From positions 2,108,001-2,172,000 of the forward strand of contig OZ252261.1 of NCBI GenBank assembly GCA_965249955.1: DNA of 64,000 nt, given 5' to 3'. Each line of letters opens with the position of its first letter. Position 1 is the first letter of the stretch. This document shows positions 35,706 through 44,454 of this stretch, in pieces. A model generated the notes under the pieces. That model was not told the origin of the DNA and did not search any database. It worked only from the letters and a program-made list of their open reading frames with translations. The translations under genes were made by a program, and so were the position numbers. The DNA comes from SB11 sp965249955. Its GTDB lineage: Bacteria > Bacteroidota > Bacteroidia > UBA8524.

Positions 35706-36083
35706 TTATACTATATCTACAATATAGTCTATGCCATTAAAATGCACCCTAAAATTTATTACTGTACCGTCGCACAACACATAAGTGTAATATGTTGGGT
35801 TAGCGGTATACATAATAGCAATACCAACAGGTTGAGGAGGGGCACAAGTAAAATCAGTAAAAGACACCTTTAGTAGAATTAACGGACATGGCGCAGGATA
35901 AGGCGTTGCCGTTGATGACATAGGGGGTGTATTAGTAAAAACAGCACCTCCGCATCCGCCAAAATCAAAAGCAATATCAAAGGCGGTGGTGGGGTTGTTG
36001 TTATTTACAATAACATTTTGAGCGATTGCTTGTTGCCCGGCAACAAAAAATAATGATAATAAGAGTAGTTTTATTGTCTTCAT
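35706..36083 (-). CDS. Small secreted four-cysteine protein, paralogue B
   Basis: A 125-residue protein with a signal peptide (KTIKLLLLSLFFVAGQQAIAQ). It is the same length as paralogue A and aligns along its whole length, with four conserved Cys positions and the ending HFNGIDYIVDIV. The N-terminal third differs most (NNNNPTTAFDIAFDFGGCGG). The function is unknown. It starts at ATG 36083, 149 bp downstream of the TonB-dependent receptor stop on the same strand, so it may be a receptor-associated secreted protein. That link rests on position only. Confidence 0.72.
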   Translation of the reverse strand: MKTIKLLLLSLFFVAGQQAIAQNVIVNNNNPTTAFDIAFDFGGCGGAVFTNTPPMSSTATPYPAPCPLILLKVSFTDFTCAPPQPVGIAIMYTANPTYYTYVLCDGTVINFRVHFNGIDYIVDIV

Positions 36084-36232
36084 AATAACGCAATTGTTGA
36101 TTAGTTAAATCGAAGGTATAACACCTTGTTTTAATAACCAAGAAAAAAATAAAAAATTTTTCTATTATTTTTCTATAACTATTGTTTTTGTTGGGTTTTC
36201 AAAAGTTTCAAGATGGGTATATTCATTATCGG

Positions 36233-38491
36233 CTAAAAATTGGCTGATAATGAAAGCACAATGCTTCTGCCATCACTAGGCAGTAAGCCCGGGCCGGGGT
36301 AGCCTGTCGCTCTTCGGGTAAAGTACATTTTGTTTAACAGGTTGTTAACCGCCACTTTTGCCTTTAGGTTTTTGTTTATACTGTAGGCCATGTTTATATC
36401 AAATAGTGTGTACGCCGGTACTATACCGTTTACTCCATCAGCACTACTCTTAGTGTTTAAAGCATCAGTATAGCTTTTTGATACATAGCTGGCCTGTAGT
36501 GCCATGCTAAATGTTTTGTAGTGAAGGTTAAGTCCGCTGCGATTAATAATTTGGGGAGCATTTTCAAGCCGCTTGTTTTTTATATCAACCACTTCGGTTT
36601 TGCTAATGGACACCCTACCTGATGTGTATACCGCATTATTGTACATCAGTGATGAGTATATAGACCAGTCTATACTTTTACGCTTATTCGAGCCAATTCT
36701 TTTTTCGCTAGTCTGGTCTTTAAACAAATCAAAGCTTTGCATATTACGATTGTTGAACAACCTTGATGGAAAAAACTCTACAAAAGCTTCAACACCTTGG
36801 GCAAGCGTGTTGCCAATATTAGTTCGCAAAAACACTGTATTTCCGTTTTCTGTAAGTATTAGTTTGCCCACTCGGTTGTTGTATACCATAGCAAAGGCGT
36901 TAATATCGTAGTGTAAATAATTTTTCACATCACCTTTTATACCTAGTTCGCTATTACTACCATAGCTATCTTTTATGTTTTGATCAACACGGTCAAGCGG
37001 GCTGTGGGGCAATACATCAGAATATATCACAGGGCGATAGCTTTGAGCATAACCGCCATAAAGTTTTACATTTTCAGCAAGTAAAACCTCAAAACCACCA
37101 CCTGCAAGCAGTATATTACGGTCTAAGTTCACAGGTATATTCTCCGCTCTTAGATTAAAATATTTACCTGTCATTTGGGTTTTATTGCTCTCGTATCTGA
37201 TTCCAGCAGTTAGTAATATTCTTTTTGAGAGGGTAAATACATTTTCAGCGTAGGCTGCCATAGCCTGTGTTTGGAACTTGATATCCAGTTGATAGGGACT
37301 TGTAAGGTCAAGACTAAAACGGTCTGGAGTTGTACCACCACCACGTTGGCTGCGCAAAGTAGTATTATCAGCAATACGAACACCTGCTGTTAAATAGTGT
37401 TTTTGTTTAAATAGGGTGTACGATTGCAATATTTTAGCCTCAGCCATATAGCTATTATAATAATCACGGTCTACAACACGTGGCGAATTAGAATCTTTAG
37501 TATCTACAGCAGTTGGTACAGCAATAAACTGCACACTATTTCGCTGACCTAATATTGCCGAGGCAGTAACTTGTACCTTAGTATTTGTAGCCAATTGCCA
37601 ATACAGTTGCAACCCCTGTATATACATATCAGGATTGAAATAGTTACGGTCTCTGTTCGATTGTCTTGGATCGGCTTTAAACATACTATCGGTAAGTCCT
37701 GCCGCAAAGTGGTTCACATAGCCCATGTACGATGCCTCATAATGTATTTTAATATTTTTTGCTGCTTTATATGTTACTCCCACGTGCCAAGCATCAAAAT
37801 TGTAATCGCTGTTTTTACGCCAACCGCTTGAGTTTCTGTGGTTGTAATAAGCATAGTATTGCCATTTACCTTTTGTGCCGCCAATAGCCATATAGTTGCT
37901 ATACAGCCCAAAAGAGCCAATGGTTTGTTGTATTTCGCCGCTAATGGGTTTAGTACTATCACCCTGTTTCAATACATAATTCAGCATACCGCCAAACTGT
38001 TGTCCGTATTGCAAAGCACCCGTCCCCCTTACCAATTCAATATGGTCAACAGCTTGCATGGGCGGGTTATAATGTGCTTCGGGGTAGCCAAATAAATCAC
38101 TATTAAGTATAAATCCGTTTTGGCGTACATTCATTTCCCAACTGCGGTGTGGGTTAAGTCCGCGTGTGGCCACACTCACTTGGTTGCCTGTTCCGTCCAT
38201 TTCCCAAACCATTATACCCGGCACTTTGGCAAACACTTGGCGTGGGTTATTTTCGGCGGTATTTATCAAATCATTATTCATATCAACCCACTCGGTCTTT
38301 TTACCCGCGGTTAAAGTCAAACCATTAATAGTAGGTAGGGTGTATTGTTTTAATGTTTTTTGTGTGGGAACATTTATTTCAATAAGGTTTAAGTCGAGCC
38401 TCTTAATAATAACAGAGTCATTAGATTGAGAGAAGACGGCTAAGCCTTTTGCAATTAAGACTAATAATAAATAACTCCGTAATCTATTCAT
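36233..38491 (-). CDS. TonB-dependent outer-membrane receptor
   Basis: About 752 residues from ATG 38491 (an ATG at 38503 would add four). The signal peptide is NRLRSYLLLVLIAKGLAVFSQ. The plug domain is at about 70-180 (PRQVFAKVPGIMVWEMDGTGN, then HIELVRGTGALQYG), and the barrel ends in LSLSANF with a terminal Phe. The lack of an N-terminal carboxypeptidase-like domain and of a SusD gene nearby argues against a SusC polysaccharide receptor. Segment features such as RGLNPHRSWEMNVRQNG and YPGPGLLPSDGRS resemble the FecA/iron-chelate group; I cannot name the ligand. It is divergent from sucA with about 230 bp between. No Fur box was recognised. Confidence 0.9.
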   Translation of the reverse strand: MNRLRSYLLLVLIAKGLAVFSQSNDSVIIKRLDLNLIEINVPTQKTLKQYTLPTINGLTLTAGKKTEWVDMNNDLINTAENNPRQVFAKVPGIMVWEMDGTGNQVSVATRGLNPHRSWEMNVRQNGFILNSDLFGYPEAHYNPPMQAVDHIELVRGTGALQYGQQFGGMLNYVLKQGDSTKPISGEIQQTIGSFGLYSNYMAIGGTKGKWQYYAYYNHRNSSGWRKNSDYNFDAWHVGVTYKAAKNIKIHYEASYMGYVNHFAAGLTDSMFKADPRQSNRDRNYFNPDMYIQGLQLYWQLATNTKVQVTASAILGQRNSVQFIAVPTAVDTKDSNSPRVVDRDYYNSYMAEAKILQSYTLFKQKHYLTAGVRIADNTTLRSQRGGGTTPDRFSLDLTSPYQLDIKFQTQAMAAYAENVFTLSKRILLTAGIRYESNKTQMTGKYFNLRAENIPVNLDRNILLAGGGFEVLLAENVKLYGGYAQSYRPVIYSDVLPHSPLDRVDQNIKDSYGSNSELGIKGDVKNYLHYDINAFAMVYNNRVGKLILTENGNTVFLRTNIGNTLAQGVEAFVEFFPSRLFNNRNMQSFDLFKDQTSEKRIGSNKRKSIDWSIYSSLMYNNAVYTSGRVSISKTEVVDIKNKRLENAPQIINRSGLNLHYKTFSMALQASYVSKSYTDALNTKSSADGVNGIVPAYTLFDINMAYSINKNLKAKVAVNNLLNKMYFTRRATGYPGPGLLPSDGRSIVLSLSANF

Positions 38492-38733
38492 AATCAACAA
38501 CATTAAATGCGTATCGCAAAACTAACTAACGAGTGTTTTTATACCGTTGTTAATTTATTTTATGACGTAAAACTGACAATTGATAGTTTAAGGGGCTAAA
38601 ACCACCTTTTATAAAATATTTTATACCTTATATGTGCTAGTAAAGTATTGCAACACTATATAATGCCCCAATAGTTTGCTAACTTTGCGCACCTTTTATT
38701 TTTTACTAAGAAACTTTATAGCCGATAGAAGAT

Positions 38734-41475
38734 ATGGTTGAACATTCTTATTTGAGCAACGCCGATGTTAGTGTGCTTGACGATTTGTATAAACAATATG
38801 CTGCCGATCCTGAATCAGTAGATTTTGGGTGGAAGAAATTTTTTGAAGGGTTTGATGTTGGCCAAAGTCGTGATGGCGGAAGCAGCGCATCACAACCCGT
38901 ATCAGAAAATGTGCTGAAGGAAATAAACGTACTTAACTTGATAAAGGAATACCGTACTCGTGGACATCTTTTTACTAAGACAAACCCTGTACGCGATCGC
39001 CGCAAGTATACTCCTACAATGGATATTAAAAACTTTGGTTTGAGTGATAAAGACTTGGATACAGTTTTTAATGCAGGCGTTGAAATAGGCATAGGCCCAG
39101 CCAAACTAAAAGATATTATAACTCTTCTTGAAAACACTTATTGCCAAAGTATTGGGGCTGAGTTTATATACATACGCGACCCTGAGAAGGTAAAATGGCT
39201 GGAGCAAAAAATGGAAGGCCGACAAAACAAGCCTAATTTTAGTATTGATGAGAAAAGGCATATACTAAACAAGCTAAACAAGGCGGTGATGTTTGAAAGC
39301 TTTTTGCACACCAAGTTTGTTGGGCAAAAACGTTTTTCGCTTGAAGGATTAGAAACCCTTATACCTGCCCTTGATGCAATAATTGAATACGGTTCTGAAA
39401 ATCAGGCCGAAGAGTTTGTTATAGGCATGGCTCACCGTGGTAGGCTTAATGTGTTAGCCAATATCTTAGGTAAATCATACAAAGAAATTTTTAAAGAATT
39501 TGAAGGCAAAGCCTACGAAGAAGCCCTTTTTGAAGGCGATGTAAAATATCACCTAGGCTACTCTAGCGATACTACTACCCGCAACGGTAAAAATGTTCAC
39601 ATTAGCCTTTCACCAAACCCTTCTCACCTAGAAACAGTTAACCCTGTTGTAGAGGGCATTACTCGTGCCAAACTGGATAATAAGCACAACGGTAATGTAG
39701 ATAAAATAATACCCATACTAATACATGGCGATGCTTCATTGTCAGGTCAAGGTATAGTGTACGAGGTTGGGCAAATGGCAGGTTTAGACGCTTATAACGT
39801 AGGTGGAACTATGCATATAGCAGCCAATAACCAAATTGGTTTTACTACTAACTATACTGACGGGCGTACCAGTACCTACTGTACCGACGTAGCAAAAGTT
39901 ACACTATGCCCTGTTTTTCATGTCAATGCTGATGATGTTGAGGCCGTTGTATACACCATACAATTGGCATTAGAGTTTAGGCAAAAGTTTAATACCGATG
40001 TTTACCTTGATCTTTTGGGTTACCGTAAATATGGTCATAACGAAGGTGATGAGCCTCGTTTTACACAGCCCTTACTATACAAAGCTATTGGCAATCACGC
40101 CAATCCTCGCGAGATATACGTTAAGAAACTACAAGAAGGCGGAAGCATAGAAGTGCAGATGGCTAAAGAAATGGAGCAGGCCTTTAAAAAAGAATTGCAA
40201 CAAATTTTAGAAACTGCCAAAGCAGAGGATGCCACCCAAGTATCAAGCTTTATTAAAAGCTCGTGGGATGGTTATACCAGTGTTAATGCTGCTGATGCTA
40301 AGCCTAACCCAAAAACTGCAGTTAGCGAAAAGCAGTTTTTAAGTATTGCTAAAAAAATAACCCAAATACCTGCTGATTTTAATCCGTTTAAAAAAGTAGC
40401 TAAACTATTTGCCGATCGTCAAAAGATGATTGAGGACGATAATTACGATTGGGCTATGGGCGAGCTTATGGCTTATGCTACTTTGCTAAGCGAAGGGCAT
40501 AATGTACGTATGAGTGGGCAAGACTGCGAACGCGGTACTTTTAGCCACCGCCATGCGATAATAAAAGAAGATCCTGAATTTAGCGGGACTGACCAAGAGC
40601 ACCCTGAAAAAGAATATACGCCATTAAATAATATTGGTGATAAACAAGCACGATTTGAAATATACAACTCGTTACTAAGCGAATACGCTGTAATGGGTTT
40701 TGAGTATGGCTACTCAATGGCTACACCTGATAGCCTTACGTTGTGGGAAGCTCAATTTGGTGATTTTGTAAACGGGGCACAGATAATAATAGACCAATAC
40801 CTTAGTGCTGCCGAAGCCAAATGGAAAACCTATAGCGGCTTAGTGCTGTTATTGCCACACGGACACGAGGGACAAGGCCCCGAGCATTCATCGGCAAGGG
40901 TTGAACGCTTTTTGCAGTTGTGTGCCAACAACAATATGCAGGTAGCCAATTGTACAACTCCTGCAAGCCTTTTCCATTTATTACGCCGTCAAATGCACCG
41001 CAATTTCCGCACACCTATAGTAATAATGACTCCAAAAAGTTTATTGCGTCACCCACAGTGCGTTAGCAAGTTGGAAGACTTTACCAAAGGCAGCTTTATG
41101 CCTTTAATTGATGATAGTGTTGCCAAAGCTGCAAGCACAAAAAGGGTGTTGGTATGCAGTGGTAAAATATATTATGATTTATTGAGCCGTCGTGAAGAAC
41201 TAAAACGCAACGATGTAGCCATAGTTCGTTTAGAAGAATTATATCCATTGCCTGAGAAAGAACTGGAAGCTGTACGCAAAAAATACAATAAGGCACAGTT
41301 TTACTGGGTACAAGAAGAACCCAAAAACCAAGGCGCATACACCTACCTGCTTCGCTACGAAGATAACTTTGATATGAAGGTAATAGCCCGCAAATCAAGC
41401 CCGTCACCAGCCACAGGTATTGCCAAAATACATGCTAAAGAACAAGAAGAATTGTTGCAGCAAGCGTTTGCATAA
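38734..41475 (+). CDS. sucA: 2-oxoglutarate dehydrogenase E1 component
   Basis: A 913-residue thiamine-diphosphate enzyme of the TCA cycle. The N-terminal LSNADVSVLDDLYKQYAADP segment is the E2-docking region. Active-site segments are present: GMAHRGRLNVLANIL, HGDASLSGQG, NNQIGFTTNYTD (cofactor binding), then LLPHGHEGQGPEHSSAR in the C-terminal half. The length is normal. It decarboxylates 2-oxoglutarate and passes the succinyl group to E2 (SucB). sucB is not next to it: a perfect terminator and the convergent era gene follow. A TAACTTTG -7-like element sits at 38680-38687, but no matching TTG is at the expected distance. Confidence 0.97.
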   Translation: MVEHSYLSNADVSVLDDLYKQYAADPESVDFGWKKFFEGFDVGQSRDGGSSASQPVSENVLKEINVLNLIKEYRTRGHLFTKTNPVRDRRKYTPTMDIKNFGLSDKDLDTVFNAGVEIGIGPAKLKDIITLLENTYCQSIGAEFIYIRDPEKVKWLEQKMEGRQNKPNFSIDEKRHILNKLNKAVMFESFLHTKFVGQKRFSLEGLETLIPALDAIIEYGSENQAEEFVIGMAHRGRLNVLANILGKSYKEIFKEFEGKAYEEALFEGDVKYHLGYSSDTTTRNGKNVHISLSPNPSHLETVNPVVEGITRAKLDNKHNGNVDKIIPILIHGDASLSGQGIVYEVGQMAGLDAYNVGGTMHIAANNQIGFTTNYTDGRTSTYCTDVAKVTLCPVFHVNADDVEAVVYTIQLALEFRQKFNTDVYLDLLGYRKYGHNEGDEPRFTQPLLYKAIGNHANPREIYVKKLQEGGSIEVQMAKEMEQAFKKELQQILETAKAEDATQVSSFIKSSWDGYTSVNAADAKPNPKTAVSEKQFLSIAKKITQIPADFNPFKKVAKLFADRQKMIEDDNYDWAMGELMAYATLLSEGHNVRMSGQDCERGTFSHRHAIIKEDPEFSGTDQEHPEKEYTPLNNIGDKQARFEIYNSLLSEYAVMGFEYGYSMATPDSLTLWEAQFGDFVNGAQIIIDQYLSAAEAKWKTYSGLVLLLPHGHEGQGPEHSSARVERFLQLCANNNMQVANCTTPASLFHLLRRQMHRNFRTPIVIMTPKSLLRHPQCVSKLEDFTKGSFMPLIDDSVAKAASTKRVLVCSGKIYYDLLSRREELKRNDVAIVRLEELYPLPEKELEAVRKKYNKAQFYWVQEEPKNQGAYTYLLRYEDNFDMKVIARKSSPSPATGIAKIHAKEQEELLQQAFA

Positions 41476-41495
41476 TATTTTCTTCAAACCCAATT

Positions 41496-41529
41496 AACAC
41501 AAAAGGCCTCGTTAGAGGCCTTTTGTGTT
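41496..41529 (+). terminator. Bidirectional terminator between sucA and era
   Basis: A 15-bp perfect inverted repeat (41496-41510 with 41515-41529) with the loop GTTA. AAAA precedes and TTTT follows the GC core, so it can end transcription from both convergent genes. Confidence 0.93.
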
Positions 41530-41556
41530 AATAAACGATAAATATAGTGTGGCGGC

Positions 41557-42435
41557 TTAATCCTCGTAGCCAAACTCTTTTAACGAGCTTTTAGTACTAC
41601 GCCATTTCTCTTTCACCTTCACCAACATTTCTAAAAATACCTTTTTACCAAAAAAGTTTTCCATTTCTTTACGGGCGGCTGTTCCTGTATTTTTTAACGC
41701 CGCACCCTTTTCACCAATCATAATTCCTTTTTGCGATTCGCGCTCTACCATTATTATAGCACCAATACGAAGCAACTCGGGTTCGTCTTTAAACCACTCT
41801 ATCACCACTTCGGTGCTGTATGGTATTTCTTTTTTGTACCTAAAAAATATTTTCTCGCGCAAAATTTCGGCAGCAAAAAACTTCTCAGGCTTATCTGTCA
41901 ATTGGTCTTTAGGATAGTAGGGGGGAGATACGGGCAAATAGCTCACCAACTCGGCCAACAAGGCCTGTGTATTAAATTTATTTAAGGCTGATATGGGCAC
42001 TATCGAGCTAAAATCGAATAGGCTTCTCCAGTACTCAGTTTTTTGTGTGGCTTCTTCTTGGCTTATAGTATCTACCTTGTTAAGTGCCAAAACTACAGGG
42101 GCACTGCCTTTTTTCAATCGGCTAAGGGCTTCGGCAGGTATTTCTTTTTCGCCCACTTCGGCTATATACAATACTACATCAGCACCTTCAAGGCTTTCGT
42201 CAACAAAGCGCATCATGCTTTTTTGCAAGCCATACTGCGGGTCTATAATACCGGGGGTATCATTAAACACCACTTGGTACTCCTCAGTATTGATAATACC
42301 CATTATTCTGTGGCGGGTGGTTTGCGCCTTTGGGGTAATAATAGATAGCTTCTCACCTATCAGCGCATTCATCAAAGTGCTCTTGCCCACGTTGGGTTTA
42401 CCAATGATGCTTACAAAGCCTGCTTTATGTTCCAT
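41557..42435 (-). CDS. era: GTPase Era
   Basis: From ATG 42435 the product is 292 residues, the usual Era length; an upstream start at 42495 would add 20 unrelated residues. GTPase motifs are G1 GKPNVGKS (12-19), G2 in KAQTTRHR (36-43), G3 DTPG (59-62) and G4 NKVD (119-122). The C-terminal KH domain has the GxxG loop (GEKG) and ends in WRSTKSSLKEFGYED. Era binds the 3' end of 16S rRNA and checks 30S maturation. It stands alone on the minus strand, convergent with sucA. Its start is 63 bp from the initiator tRNA gene on the other strand. Confidence 0.97.
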   Translation of the reverse strand: MEHKAGFVSIIGKPNVGKSTLMNALIGEKLSIITPKAQTTRHRIMGIINTEEYQVVFNDTPGIIDPQYGLQKSMMRFVDESLEGADVVLYIAEVGEKEIPAEALSRLKKGSAPVVLALNKVDTISQEEATQKTEYWRSLFDFSSIVPISALNKFNTQALLAELVSYLPVSPPYYPKDQLTDKPEKFFAAEILREKIFFRYKKEIPYSTEVVIEWFKDEPELLRIGAIIMVERESQKGIMIGEKGAALKNTGTAARKEMENFFGKKVFLEMLVKVKEKWRSTKSSLKEFGYED

Positions 42436-42455
42436 TAATATTTTTTTAAAGTAAT

Positions 42456-42487
42456 GTTGCAAAGGTCGACAATTAGTTATACTTTCG
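42456..42487 (+). promoter_or_regulatory. Candidate promoter of the initiator tRNA gene
   Basis: TTG at 42456-42458 and TACTTTCG at 42480-42487 with 21 bp between. The -7 element differs from TAnnTTTG at one base. The tRNA 5' end is 12 bp further on. Confidence 0.6.
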
Positions 42488-42498
42488 CACCTCATTAT

Positions 42499-42570
42499 TG
42501 CGGGATGGAGCAGTGGTAGCTCACCGGGCTCATAACCCGGGGGTCGTTGGTTCGAGTCCAGCTCCCGCTA
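42499..42570 (+). tRNA. Initiator tRNA-fMet (CAT)
   Basis: A 72-nt cloverleaf with the D arm GAGC..GCTC, an anticodon loop CTCATAA (CAT at 42531-42533) and T arm GTTGG-TTCGAGT-CCAGC. Two initiator hallmarks are present: three consecutive G-C pairs in the anticodon stem (CCGGG/CCCGG), and an unpaired first base (T1 against T72) on an otherwise paired acceptor stem. CCA is not encoded. Confidence 0.95.
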
Positions 42571-42579
42571 CGAAAAAAG

Positions 42580-42611
42580 AAAGCCTTTACAGAAATGTGA
42601 AGGCTTTTTTT
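42580..42611 (+). terminator. Terminator of the initiator tRNA
   Basis: AAAGCCTT..AC pairs with GT..AAGGCTTT around a small loop, and a run of seven T (42605-42611) follows. It lies 10 bp after the tRNA. Confidence 0.85.
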
Positions 42612-42698
42612 GTTTTTTGTAGCATCGGATTATGAAAATTCACTTAAAATAGTAAATCACTATTGAGGTTTAAATACTATAAATTATATTCATTATCA

Positions 42699-44306
42699 AT
42701 GATTAAGTGGTTACAAAAGATATTTGGCGAAAAAGAACTTGCTCAACATAGAGAATGGAAGTCTGATGATTCTATCTTAAAATTCTTGTCGTCTAATATT
42801 GACGCAGAGGGCAAACTTAAACATACGTCTTTTGAATTGCCAGATGAAAAAAAAGATGATGATAAACTAAGGTTTGCGCCAGGACTTATGGACACTATGT
42901 TTGGGGTAGACGATTCTTCTACTTCCAAAGTTAGAGTTCGTGAACTTGTAAAACAACTAAAAAGAATTGCAAACAAAGGAGACACAATAAGTGAACAAGA
43001 ATTTTTCCGCCTTGTAGCCGAAAATGACGGGGTAATAGAGATTATAGACAATTTTTTAGAAACAATCATAAATGAATCATTACCCATTGAACCTTATTTA
43101 TTTTCGTTTGCAAAAGACTTAGCTGCAAAGACCAATAAGAGAAATGCCGTGAAATTTGGCATTGCAATTTTAGGATTATGTCAAAACAAAACAGTTCTGA
43201 ATGATTTAAAAATATTGGGACTCCATGATGAGTTTACAGTTTTTGCTACCATTGCTATTTCGAATCTAACTGACAACGATGTCTCCGAGCTTTGGGATTT
43301 ATCAAAAAAAGTTAATGGATGGGGTAAAATTCAACTTGTAGACCGATTGACAAAGATGGAATTAACTGACCAAATGAGAGAATGGCTTATTTTGGAAGGG
43401 TATAAAAATGATATTATGTATGAATATCTGGCTTTCACTTGTGCTACACATGGATTGTTACATGAAAAGTTAGAAAGCAAAGAAATTGACTCAAAGCTTT
43501 TTAAAGCCTCAGCCGATATTATAGGCGCTTTAATGGTGGGTGGACCCGCTGAAGATATTTCAGAATATATTTACGCTTCTTCAGTAATTAAGAATTTCAT
43601 TCGACATGCTAGACAATATACCAACGATATTTCAGATTTTATTATACTAAACAACATTAAAGATTTCCTTTCAGAGCTGCATAATGCTATTGGAGCTCAT
43701 AAACAAAATGGTTGGAATGAAGATAATATTACAAACTGTTTGATTGAACTCTCTGAAATTTTAAGCCAGATAGAGTGGAGGGAGTTAGCACTTGAAGGAC
43801 TAAAAAGTAGAGATGATAAAACTTATTGGGATGCAAAACACGCAGCAGAAAAATTAGGGATTGATTTATGGGAAACTGTTTGGGCAAAGTTACAACAAAG
43901 CCCGATTGATAGTTCAGCTTGGTATGATGTAACTCGTTATGGCAAACCAAAATATGCAGATCAAATTATCGCCTTTGCGCTGAAAAATTTGCCACTAGAT
44001 GAATTTGCTACTGGACCAAAAGACTCAATAGGACTTGGACCAACATATTCAAAGTTTATGTGTTTCGACTTTGTGATAAGGTATTTAGAAGACTATCCAA
44101 AGAAAGGGGAAAGAATATTAATTACGGGATTAAAAAGTCCAATAACACGGAATCGGAATATGGTAATCAAGGTATTGGACAAGTGGAAACGGAAAAATTG
44201 GTCAACTGAATTGGAAAAAGAAATAACTAATTTAAAGAACATAGAACCTAATAATGATACGAAAAAGAACATTGAAAGATTACTCAGTGGGCAAGAACTT
44301 ATGTAA
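42699..44306 (+). CDS. Hypothetical helical protein (HEAT-like)
   Basis: From ATG 42699 the product is 535 residues; a TTG at 42663 would add 12 residues. I cannot assign a family. It is predicted mostly alpha-helical with repeated amphipathic helices (for example SELWDLSKKVNGWGKIQLVDRL and EILSQIEWRELALEGLKSRDD), consistent with a HEAT/ARM-like solenoid. It has no signal peptide or membrane helix, so it is cytoplasmic. It sits alone between the initiator tRNA and pirin. Its codons look more AT-rich and less like the neighbours', and its location next to a tRNA gene would suit an acquired gene, but no repeated tRNA end was found. Confidence 0.7.
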   Translation: MIKWLQKIFGEKELAQHREWKSDDSILKFLSSNIDAEGKLKHTSFELPDEKKDDDKLRFAPGLMDTMFGVDDSSTSKVRVRELVKQLKRIANKGDTISEQEFFRLVAENDGVIEIIDNFLETIINESLPIEPYLFSFAKDLAAKTNKRNAVKFGIAILGLCQNKTVLNDLKILGLHDEFTVFATIAISNLTDNDVSELWDLSKKVNGWGKIQLVDRLTKMELTDQMREWLILEGYKNDIMYEYLAFTCATHGLLHEKLESKEIDSKLFKASADIIGALMVGGPAEDISEYIYASSVIKNFIRHARQYTNDISDFIILNNIKDFLSELHNAIGAHKQNGWNEDNITNCLIELSEILSQIEWRELALEGLKSRDDKTYWDAKHAAEKLGIDLWETVWAKLQQSPIDSSAWYDVTRYGKPKYADQIIAFALKNLPLDEFATGPKDSIGLGPTYSKFMCFDFVIRYLEDYPKKGERILITGLKSPITRNRNMVIKVLDKWKRKNWSTELEKEITNLKNIEPNNDTKKNIERLLSGQELM

Positions 44307-44401
44307 GACATAATTATCATTATTTATTGAGAGTAGATAGCTGCGCAACTTAAAAATACAGATAAATAGTTTAATATTCTGTAATCTTACTGGTTACAGA
44401 C

Positions 44402-44433
44402 AAAACCCCTTTCCATTTCTGAAAAGGGATTTC
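44402..44433. terminator. Possible bidirectional terminator between 44306 and 44455
   Basis: CCCTTT pairs with AAAGGG around a 10-nt loop, with imperfect AAA/TTT flanks. A second hairpin (CTGTAA 44379-44384 with TTACAG 44394-44399) precedes it. Both lie between two convergent genes. Confidence 0.4.
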
Positions 44434-44454
44434 ACATAATAACCATATTACACT

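Noticed and set aside
38504..38733. Cobalamin or other riboswitch upstream of the TonB-dependent receptor
   Set aside because: No conserved B12-box-like core or other riboswitch motif was seen in the 230 bp between the divergent starts.
42499..44454. Integration of an island at the tRNA-fMet 3' end
   Set aside because: No second copy of the tRNA end and no integrase was found around 44306-44454.
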